Program-made: the position numbers and the translations under genes
The notes under the pieces: generated by a model
Told to the model about the DNA's origin: nothing
Seen by the model: only the letters and a program-made list of their open reading frames with translations
Database searches by the model: none
Assembly (NCBI GenBank): GCA_964345765.1
Contig: CAYFSJ010000020.1
Location: 1-28,361 of the forward strand
DNA from: DUUI01 sp964345765
Lineage (GTDB): Bacteria > Bacillota_I > Bacilli_A > Erysipelotrichales > Erysipelotrichaceae
Direction of reading: 5' to 3'
Length of the DNA stretch: 28,361 nt
Shown here: in pieces, positions 16,500 through 22,650 of the stretch
How the letters are laid out: each line of letters opens with the position of its first letter
Numbering within the stretch: the first letter of the stretch is position 1

Positions 16500-16693
16500 T
16501 GAAAAATACAATCGAACAATTAAGAAAAGAGAGAAATATATCTCAAGATGAATTTGCCAAGTTAATGGATGTTTCTAGGCAAACGATCAGCTCATTAGAG
16601 AATGGTCGTTACAATCCTTCAATCTTATTAGCTTATAATATATCTAAGTATTTTGATAAAACTATCGAAGAGGTCTTTCTCTTTGAAGACTAA
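16499..16693 (+). CDS. XRE/Cro-type small regulator
   Basis: 64 aa, nothing but a helix-turn-helix domain: IEQLRKERNISQDEFAKLMD, recognition helix VSRQTISSLENGRYNPS, and the IEEVFLFED ending. This short form (YozG-like) binds DNA as a dimer and has no separate sensing domain. It is coupled to the 4-TM gene by TAATG. Two 18-bp palindromes flank the promoter of the unit, so autorepression is the likely mode. The membrane protein may modulate the regulator, but nothing in the sequence proves that. Confidence 0.92.
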   Translation: MKNTIEQLRKERNISQDEFAKLMDVSRQTISSLENGRYNPSILLAYNISKYFDKTIEEVFLFED

Positions 16694-16724
16694 AAAACGC
16701 TCGTTGATATGAGCGTTTTGTTTT
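16694..16724. terminator. Bidirectional intrinsic terminator
   Basis: Arms AAAACGCTC (16694-16702) and GAGCGTTTT (16711-16719) form a 9-bp stem with an 8-nt loop. T-rich runs follow in both directions (GTTTTGTT on plus, TTTTTTAG on minus). It serves the XRE gene and the convergent FMN-binding lipoprotein gene. Confidence 0.9.
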
Positions 16725-16725
16725 G

Positions 16726-17070
16726 TTATTTAGCTTGTTCTAATGCTTTATCGACAGCTTCTTTAATTCCTTCAGATGTTCTTGATGCACCTGAAGTTAA
16801 ATCAACACCATCAGTTCCATTATTCTTAATGATTTCTTGTGGGATTTTAGTTAAAGCTGTTTCAACGGCTGGAATTTCACCAATTGATTCATTGTGGTCT
16901 CTGACATCAATTCCAGAAAGTTTGCCCTCAGCATCTACAATAACATCGACTGTAATTTCTCCACCAAAACCATTTCCAGCTCCAGTATAAGTTCCCTCAG
17001 TATATATTGTTGGTGCAGATGAACAAGCAACTAACAAGAGTGCGATTAATAACACTAATAATTTCTTCAT
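16726..17070 (-). CDS. FMN-binding-domain lipoprotein
   Basis: 114 aa. The lipoprotein signal peptide ends in the lipobox LVAC (Cys16), so it is anchored outside the membrane. The mature part is a single FMN-binding domain: the GTYTGAGNGFGGEITVDVIVDAEGK opening and the flavinylation-type motif DLTSGASRTS (90-99). In the family the residue after SGA is usually Thr, to which ApbE links FMN; here it is Ser96, which ApbE motifs can allow. Such proteins carry electrons outside the cell (compare PplA in Listeria). No ApbE, RnfG or NDH-2 gene is in the window. The start has AGGAGG upstream and the gene has its own promoter and terminator. Confidence 0.9.
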   Translation of the reverse strand: MKKLLVLLIALLLVACSSAPTIYTEGTYTGAGNGFGGEITVDVIVDAEGKLSGIDVRDHNESIGEIPAVETALTKIPQEIIKNNGTDGVDLTSGASRTSEGIKEAVDKALEQAK

Positions 17071-17092
17071 TGTATAAACCTCCTACAACTTT

Positions 17093-17121
17093 ATTGTATC
17101 GATTTATGGGCTATTCTTCAA
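17093..17121 (-). promoter_or_regulatory. Promoter of the FMN-binding lipoprotein gene
   Basis: TTGAAG (17116-17121) and TACAAT (17093-17098) on the minus strand, 17 bp apart, 22 bp before the ATG. Confidence 0.55.
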
Positions 17122-17146
17122 GAATTGTTATAACTGAGTAACTTTA

Positions 17147-17175
17147 CAAAAAACAAGGACTTTTCATCCTTGTTT
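17147..17175 (-). terminator. Intrinsic terminator of the CHAP hydrolase gene
   Basis: On the minus strand AAACAAGGA and TCCTTGTTT form a 9-bp stem (17151-17175) with a 7-nt loop. The stem runs into further T residues (TTTTTTG in total). Confidence 0.88.
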
Positions 17176-17182
17176 GTTTTGA

Positions 17183-18097
17183 TTAATAAATGTAGATAGC
17201 ACTTGAAGCTGAGATCGTTCTTCTGTTAAAGCCCCATGCAGCAAATCCATATCCCATTTCTGAGATGGTGACGGTTCCATTTCCATGAACTGCCTCAACA
17301 AAGGCAACATGGTTCGCACCTGGGAAATAAGCAATTGCTCCTACGGCAGGCGCATAGCCAGTGGCATAGCCTTGGGCTTGAGCACGACCTAACCAAGTAA
17401 TGGCATTACCCCAAGTATTTGGGATTGGGATACCCCATGCCGCTCTTTGGTCTGCGACCCACCAAGTACACCATCCAGCACCATAAGTATTTGGGCTGTA
17501 GCTTACTTTACTTCCAACAGCTGTTTTAGGTTTTGGTTTTTCCTGTACCTCAACCGTAAAGTTGTGTACGATTTCATTTCCACTAGAATCTTGTGCACTA
17601 GCACTTAAAGAATAGGTTCCAGCTTCTAAAGTATTAAATGATCCAGTAAAGTTAACACTTAACTCCCCATCAATGTTGTCAATGGCACTAAAGTCACCAA
17701 AGACATCATAAGTAGAATCATATTTCAGGGTGAAATGTTCTGGAGCATTGACCCATTCTGGTCCTTGAGTATCCACAACATTTACTTTCTTAGTGACTCG
17801 AACACTTGATAAGCCTTTTGTTGCGATGAACGTTAATTCTTGAGTCCCTAATTGGTTGGTATCAACAATTGGTAGTTCAACCTTGTCATAAGATCCAGAG
17901 ACAATTAACTCACTAGGATTTAATTCATCTTGATATTCAATATTTATATCCGCTTTTGTTAATTGGATATTGGCTTTTTCTTTAATCATACTTGTTTCAT
18001 CGGCTGAAACATTTTTTATGCTCGCATTTGGGAGTGCCCAACCACCGACTAATATCATCAACACTAACGCAAATAGTGTTAGTTTTTGTTTATTCAT
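17183..18097 (-). CDS. Secreted CHAP-domain peptidoglycan hydrolase
   Basis: 304 aa. The Sec signal peptide is cleaved near VSA-DE (about 32). Two Ig-like segments of the DUF5011/bacterial Ig type follow: about 40-108, ending KKVNVVDTQGP, and 112-186, ending TVEVQEK. The C-terminal CHAP domain (about 196-304) has Cys210 (YGAGWCTWWVA), His263 (GANHVAFVEAV) and Glu280 (ISEMGYG), the catalytic set of amidase or endopeptidase CHAP enzymes. The nearly invariant CTWWVADQRAAWG block is typical of cell-separation hydrolases. It probably cuts peptide crosslinks during growth or division. AGAGGA is the ribosome site. The gene diverges from murF-ddl, so cell-wall synthesis and turnover genes share one intergenic region. 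Confidence 0.92.
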   Translation of the reverse strand: MNKQKLTLFALVLMILVGGWALPNASIKNVSADETSMIKEKANIQLTKADINIEYQDELNPSELIVSGSYDKVELPIVDTNQLGTQELTFIATKGLSSVRVTKKVNVVDTQGPEWVNAPEHFTLKYDSTYDVFGDFSAIDNIDGELSVNFTGSFNTLEAGTYSLSASAQDSSGNEIVHNFTVEVQEKPKPKTAVGSKVSYSPNTYGAGWCTWWVADQRAAWGIPIPNTWGNAITWLGRAQAQGYATGYAPAVGAIAYFPGANHVAFVEAVHGNGTVTISEMGYGFAAWGFNRRTISASSAIYIY

Positions 18098-18135
18098 ATT
18101 GGTAAGTCCTCTTTCTGAATTTTACATACCACCGA

Positions 18136-18163
18136 ATTATAGTGAATTATCAGTAAATTTCAA
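18136..18163 (-). promoter_or_regulatory. Promoter of the CHAP hydrolase gene
   Basis: TTGAAA (18158-18163), a 16-bp spacer and TATAAT (18136-18141) on the minus strand. About 30-45 bp upstream of the -35, at 18192-18208, ATGTGT occurs twice with an 11-bp period, which could be an activator site. Confidence 0.6.
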
Positions 18164-18334
18164 GTCAATGGACCTTTAAACCCACAACTTCACACATTCT
18201 TGACACATAAGGGTTTAATATCAAATTTAATTTATTGATGAAGTTTTATTTTTGATAATTTCACATATTCTAAATGACAGATTTGTAAGATTAAAAGTAT
18301 TACAGCTTATTATTTATAGAACCCTAAATTAAGG

Positions 18335-18340
18335 TATAAT
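18335..18340 (+). promoter_or_regulatory. -10 element for murF-ddl-alr
   Basis: A perfect TATAAT 26 bp before ATG 18367. The -35 region is only AT-rich (ATTTAT at 17 bp). Confidence 0.55.
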
Positions 18341-18366
18341 AGTTTCAAACAGAAATGAGGCTTAGT

Positions 18367-20769
18367 ATGTTAGTCAGTACATTAAAAGAACTTGCGGAAA
18401 TGTGCGAAGGACATTTGATAAATACAGAAGAAGATTTCCAAGTCCAAAAAGTTAGTATCGATACGCGCGCGATGAATGGTGCTCAAATTTATATTCCAAT
18501 TGTGGGTGAGCGATTTGATGGCCATTCCTTTATCGACCTAGCGTTTAAACAAGGAGCCCTAGTCTCTTTATTTCAAAAAGACTTTGACCACTCCATGTTT
18601 AAGAGTCCCCTTATCTTAGTTGACGATACCAACAAAGCATTGGGTATTCTTGCGAAAAACTATTTAAAAAAGATTGGTGCCAAAGTCATTGGCATTACTG
18701 GTAGTAATGGAAAGACAAGTACCAAAGATATCTTACATACCTTATTGAGTGATCACTTTAAGGTTGAGAAAACAAAAGGTAATTTCAATAATGAGATTGG
18801 CCTACCACTTACCATACTGGCAATGCCAGAGGACACTGAAATTGCCGTTTTAGAAATGGGGATGTCATCCTTAGGTGAAATCAAACGATTAACAGAGATT
18901 GCCCCATGTGACATTGGCATTATTACTTCCATTGGAAACGCCCACTTATCCGATTTGGGAAGTTTAGACAATATTATTGAGGCTAAACTTGAGATTACCA
19001 ATAATTTAACTGGACCATTAATTATTAATGGTGACAACAAACCATTATTAGATATTCTTAAAACTAAAACAATTCCTAATGACGTGATTACCTATGGATT
19101 TAATCCAACTAATCAAATCCAGGTTGAATCAGTCACTCAATTTGTTGATGGAATTGTCTTTAGTGCTGATCGTTTATATGAGGATGTCATTGAAGCGAAT
19201 TTATTAGGACGCTTTCAAGCACTCAATATTACAGCGGCCCTATTAGTCGTTAGAGAACTTGGATTAGAGTTAGAGTCTGTTATTGATAAACTAAAAGAGT
19301 TAGAATTAACAGGGAATCGAAACGAAGTCTCCATTATTAATGAGGCGGTCATTATTGATGATTCCTATAAATCGAATCCAGAAAGTTTACGATCTGCTTT
19401 AGATTTATTAAATACTTATCAATATGATTCAATGAAGATAGCTGTTATTGGTGATATGTTGGATTTAGGTCCAGATGAAGTGAAGTTTCATCAAAATATT
19501 GGCACTTATTTAGAGAAATTAGATATTGACCGTATTTATACCATTGGTAAGTTAGGGAAATATTTCCATTCGAATAATTCGATCATTGGCGAACATTTTG
19601 ATAACCAAGACGATTTATTAAGGAGTTTAAAACCATGGTTGAAACAACCATCGACCATTCTAGTCAAAGCGTCCAACTCATTGAAGTTGAATCAGTTAGT
19701 TGAGAAATTAAAGAAAGAGGAGAAACGTATGAAAGTTGCAGTGATATTTGGTGGTAAGAGTAAGGAGTATGAAGTCTCACTCTCATCGGCCTATTCAACT
19801 TTACAAAACTTTCCACATGATCAATATGAACTTGTTATGATTGGTATTGCTAAAGACGGTTCTATGTTTACTGGCGATTATAAATATGAAGAGATTGAAA
19901 ATGATACTTGGATGAATAATCCAACCTCTAGAGAAATCATCATCAAACCAGGTAACCAATCGCGCTTTATGTATTTAGATAACATGAATTCCTTTAGAGT
20001 GGATATCGCCTTCAATATGATTCATGGGAAACAAGGTGAAGACGGAGTCCTACAAGCCATGTTAATGAGTGGTGGGATTAAATATACGGGCTGTGACCAA
20101 CAATCTTCTATCTTATGTTATGACAAAGATATTACACATCGCCTTTTAGATAACACAGACATTAAAAAAGCGAAGTATAGAACATTGACGCAGCTTATTA
20201 AAGAATCGGAATATCATGACTTAGCAGACTATTTAGGTCAAAAAATGATTATTAAACCTGCTCGCGAGGGATCATCCTATGGTATTTCGGTCGCAGATAA
20301 TTATTCAGACTTCTTTGATGGACTTCAAAAAGCTTTACAGTATGATACAAAAGTGGTCATTGAACAGTTCATTGAAGGCTTTGAAATTGGTTGTGCCGTT
20401 TTAGAAGAAAATAAAGAACTTCATGTTGGAGAATGCGATGAGATTGAAATCAAATCAGACTTCTTTGATTATGAAGGAAAATATGAGTTTAAAGATGCTC
20501 AAATTATTTTACCGGCAAGAATTGATCAAGAAACATCTAACAAAACAAAAGAATTGGCTAAAAAAGTGTTTAAACATTTGGGTTGTCGAGATTTTGCTCG
20601 TGTCGATTTCTTTGTTGGCAAAGATAATGAAGTCTACTTTAATGAAATTAATACCATTCCAGGCTTTACCTCTCATTCACGCTTTCCAAGCATGATGAAC
20701 GAAGTGGGTATCCCATATAAAGAAATTATCAAGATTTTAATTGATAATGCGAGAAGAAGAAATGATTGA
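18367..20769 (+). CDS. murF-ddl: MurF-Ddl fusion: D-Ala-D-Ala ligase joined to the D-Ala-D-Ala-adding enzyme
   Basis: 800 aa from ATG 18367 (GAGG 7 nt upstream; ATG 18355 lacks a ribosome site). Residues 1-450 are a complete MurF: SIDTRAMNG and GERFDGHSF at the N-terminus, ATP loop GITGSNGKTST (109-119), KGNFNNEIGLPLT, EMGMSSLGEI, the IDDSYKSNPESL substrate motif and the ending LVKASNSLKLNQLVEKL. Residues 455-800 are a complete Ddl: GGKSKEYEVS (Glu467), HGKQGEDG, KPAREGSSYG, FDYEGKY, Arg745 and NEINTIPGFTSHSRFP. Ddl makes D-Ala-D-Ala and MurF adds it to UDP-MurNAc-tripeptide, so consecutive steps are joined by a linker of about five residues. The Tyr in EGKY marks the D-Ala-D-Ala form of Ddl, not the D-lactate form, which has Phe there. 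An internal ribosome site and ATG may also give free Ddl. The stop overlaps the alr start. Confidence 0.93.
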   Translation: MLVSTLKELAEMCEGHLINTEEDFQVQKVSIDTRAMNGAQIYIPIVGERFDGHSFIDLAFKQGALVSLFQKDFDHSMFKSPLILVDDTNKALGILAKNYLKKIGAKVIGITGSNGKTSTKDILHTLLSDHFKVEKTKGNFNNEIGLPLTILAMPEDTEIAVLEMGMSSLGEIKRLTEIAPCDIGIITSIGNAHLSDLGSLDNIIEAKLEITNNLTGPLIINGDNKPLLDILKTKTIPNDVITYGFNPTNQIQVESVTQFVDGIVFSADRLYEDVIEANLLGRFQALNITAALLVVRELGLELESVIDKLKELELTGNRNEVSIINEAVIIDDSYKSNPESLRSALDLLNTYQYDSMKIAVIGDMLDLGPDEVKFHQNIGTYLEKLDIDRIYTIGKLGKYFHSNNSIIGEHFDNQDDLLRSLKPWLKQPSTILVKASNSLKLNQLVEKLKKEEKRMKVAVIFGGKSKEYEVSLSSAYSTLQNFPHDQYELVMIGIAKDGSMFTGDYKYEEIENDTWMNNPTSREIIIKPGNQSRFMYLDNMNSFRVDIAFNMIHGKQGEDGVLQAMLMSGGIKYTGCDQQSSILCYDKDITHRLLDNTDIKKAKYRTLTQLIKESEYHDLADYLGQKMIIKPAREGSSYGISVADNYSDFFDGLQKALQYDTKVVIEQFIEGFEIGCAVLEENKELHVGECDEIEIKSDFFDYEGKYEFKDAQIILPARIDQETSNKTKELAKKVFKHLGCRDFARVDFFVGKDNEVYFNEINTIPGFTSHSRFPSMMNEVGIPYKEIIKILIDNARRRND
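19716..19731 (+). promoter_or_regulatory. Internal ribosome site and ATG at the MurF/Ddl junction
   Basis: AGAGGAG (19716-19722) lies 6 nt before ATG 19729, which is codon 455 of the fusion and the natural first codon of Ddl. Translation from here would give a 346-aa stand-alone Ddl, the normal family length. Confidence 0.65.
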
Positions 20770-21853
20770 TCGCGCCTGGTTAGAAATTGACTCACAAGCC
20801 TTATTAAATAACTATCAACAAATACAGGCACATGTTGGTCGCTCGAAGGTCATGGCTGTCGTTAAAGATTTGTTCTATGGATTGGGTGCAGACTCTATTT
20901 TATTACTCCAAGAAAATGGGGTTGATTTCTTTGCGACCGCAACAATTCAGGAAGCCATTGACTTAAGACGATTAGGAATTGATCAAGATATTCTCATTTT
21001 AGGTTATACTCACCCTGATCGATTTATTGAACTAACTCAAAATGATTTACATCAAACCATTGTGAGTTATGAATATGGCTTAAAGATTGCTGATTTCTCA
21101 AAACGGGTAAAACCAATTAAGACACATTTAAAAGTTAACACTGGAATGAATCGCTTAGGCGTTAGTTATAAAGAATTAGATAAGATTGTTGATTTGTATC
21201 AAAATGAAACATTAACCATCAATGGAATTTTCTCTCATTTATTAGCTTCAGATGAATATACTGCTGAGGCAGACCAAATGAATAACGATCAAATTCAACG
21301 TTTTGATGAAACGATTCAAGCCTTAGAGGACCAAGGCATCAATCCAGGGTTAACTCATCTTTACAATTCTTATGGTTGTATTCGATTTGGTGAGCATCAA
21401 TATGATTATTGTCGACCTGGTTTAATCTTTGTAGGTTGTCCTGATGCTCAAGGATTTAAAAACTGTTTAAATCTAATGGCTCGAGTAGCAATGGTTAAAG
21501 ATGTCAAAAAAGGACAACAAATCGGATATGGTATTGACCATAAGATGAAACAAGATGCCACCGTCGCAACCATCACTATAGGATATGGGGATGGACTACA
21601 AAGACGGTTAAACCAAACAAATTTTGAGTTCTCATATCGAAATAAAAAACTTCCTTTAGTAGGAAGAATGTGTATGGATCAAATGATGGTCGATGTGACT
21701 GGACTAGATATAAAAGAAGGTGACTATGTTGAGGTACTCAACAATGCTCATGATGTCTATGATATGGCCAGAGTCCTTGATACCATCCCAAATGAAATAT
21801 TAACCCATTTAATGACTCGTTTACCTAGACGTAGTGTTAATGAAGAAGTCTAA
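20762..21853 (+). CDS. alr: Alanine racemase
   Basis: 363 aa from ATG 20762, which overlaps the end of murF-ddl (ATGATTGA) and follows GAGAAGAAG. It interconverts L- and D-alanine and supplies D-Ala for Ddl. The PLP lysine is Lys35 and the second catalytic base is Tyr275 (IGYGDG). Also present are Lys124 and Arg131 (HLKVNTGMNRLG), Arg218 (CRPG) and CMDQ (304-307). The loop after the lysine reads KDLFYGLG where the family usually has KANAYGHG or KADAYGHG; the PLP-phosphate tyrosine is kept (Tyr39) but three of the neighbours are changed. In-frame TTG 20741 and ATG 20747 would add a few residues but have no ribosome site. Confidence 0.93.
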   Translation: MIDRAWLEIDSQALLNNYQQIQAHVGRSKVMAVVKDLFYGLGADSILLLQENGVDFFATATIQEAIDLRRLGIDQDILILGYTHPDRFIELTQNDLHQTIVSYEYGLKIADFSKRVKPIKTHLKVNTGMNRLGVSYKELDKIVDLYQNETLTINGIFSHLLASDEYTAEADQMNNDQIQRFDETIQALEDQGINPGLTHLYNSYGCIRFGEHQYDYCRPGLIFVGCPDAQGFKNCLNLMARVAMVKDVKKGQQIGYGIDHKMKQDATVATITIGYGDGLQRRLNQTNFEFSYRNKKLPLVGRMCMDQMMVDVTGLDIKEGDYVEVLNNAHDVYDMARVLDTIPNEILTHLMTRLPRRSVNEEV

Positions 21854-21856
21854 AGT

Positions 21857-21890
21857 AAAGCCAACAAGCTAAGTTTGTTGGCTTTTATTT
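21857..21890. terminator. Terminator of murF-ddl-alr, probably bidirectional
   Basis: Arms AAAGCCAACAA (21857-21867) and TTGTTGGCTTT (21875-21885) form a perfect 11-bp stem with a 7-nt loop. On the plus strand it is followed by TATTTTT. The convergent lipoprotein gene stops at its edge. Confidence 0.9.
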
Positions 21891-22484
21891 TTCAATAGCT
21901 TCAAACTCAAATTGACCATCACCTCTAGTGGCAATCCCGTTTTCACTAATGATTAAGTCATCTGTATTATAAACTTCTAGATGGTATTGATAGTCATCTT
22001 CACCTTCAATACTAATTTTTATTAAGAATCCATCTTCTAATTCTTTAAAATTAGAAGTAAAAGCATTGATACGATGCTTATTGAATATAACATAATTGAT
22101 AATTTCTTTTTCTTCTGTCTTTAAATCATTGATTTCTATGGCTAGTTCACTAAATTCTGAGTTAAACTGATCTCTTCCTAAAACAGAATCGATTAATTCA
22201 ATAACAAGATGAATTTGATTTAAATCATTCGCTTTAACCTCAACATTTTGAACCGTAGTTTGTACTGGATAAGATTCTAACCAATTTTCTGGCTCATCAA
22301 AAAGAATGATATCACCCGTTTTTAATTTAACATCAATTTGGTTGGTTGAAACAAAAAGACCATGGACTTGATGATAGAACAAGATTGAGTCATTTTGATC
22401 TGTTATCACGATTGCTTCAGTCTTGTTTACTGATTGACAACCAATTAAAAGTAATATGAAAAGAATGAGTCCTTTTTTAAACAT
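21885..22484 (-). CDS. Lipoprotein of unknown function
   Basis: 199 aa from ATG 22484. The signal peptide ends with LLIGC, so Cys16 is the lipidated residue. The mature part is acidic and looks like a beta-rich fold without cysteines. I recognise no family. A TTG at 22490 is also in frame, but the ATG fits better with the stop of the small ORF upstream, which overlaps it by 8 bp (ATGTTTAA). The coupled arrangement and the absence of a promoter of its own place it third in the pepF operon. A membrane-anchored protein made with a peptidase and a small membrane protein may act at the cell surface, which is only inference. Confidence 0.8.
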   Translation of the reverse strand: MFKKGLILFILLLIGCQSVNKTEAIVITDQNDSILFYHQVHGLFVSTNQIDVKLKTGDIILFDEPENWLESYPVQTTVQNVEVKANDLNQIHLVIELIDSVLGRDQFNSEFSELAIEINDLKTEEKEIINYVIFNKHRINAFTSNFKELEDGFLIKISIEGEDDYQYHLEVYNTDDLIISENGIATRGDGQFEFEAIEK

Positions 22485-22650
22485 AAGCAAGTCTCAAAAC
22501 CTGAAAAAGTCCAGGTTTATTCAGATTTATAGAAAAACCAAAAGCGAGAAGTACTAATCCGACCATCCCAATTACTGTATTAAAATCTTTAAATAAGACT
22601 AAACCAATTCCTAATAATTGTATTTTAATATCTATATTATGCTTGTTCAT
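22477..22650 (-). CDS. 57-aa membrane ORF between pepF and the lipoprotein gene
   Basis: A 57-codon frame from ATG 22650 to TAA 22477 fills the whole gap between the two larger genes. It starts inside the last codons of pepF (14-bp overlap) and its stop overlaps the lipoprotein ATG by 8 bp. The product has a polar start (MNKHNIDIK), one or two hydrophobic segments (LLGIGLVLF, then VIGMVGLVLLAFGFSINL) and a basic tail, so it is probably a membrane peptide. Short overlaps at both ends are typical of real genes in this window. The ribosome site is weak (AGAAGAATTAG). No family recognised. Confidence 0.6.
   Translation of the reverse strand: MNKHNIDIKIQLLGIGLVLFKDFNTVIGMVGLVLLAFGFSINLNKPGLFQVLRLAYV

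Noticed and set aside
17130..17150. Third operator half-site (TAACTTTACA) near the CHAP terminator
   Set aside because: Only one arm matches; the other half is absent, so it is probably chance.
18192..18208. WalR box
   Set aside because: The spacing fits but the hexamers are TGTGTC and TGTGTG, not TGTWAH, so I report only a direct repeat.
20455..20490. Ddl domain as a D-Ala-D-lactate ligase (vancomycin resistance)
   Set aside because: The omega-loop reads FDYEGKY with Tyr at the position that is Phe in D-lactate-type ligases of Leuconostoc and lactobacilli, so D-Ala-D-Ala is the likely product.
20423..20695. 90-codon plus-strand frame within ddl
   Set aside because: It is an out-of-frame shadow of the Ddl domain, without a ribosome site or domain.
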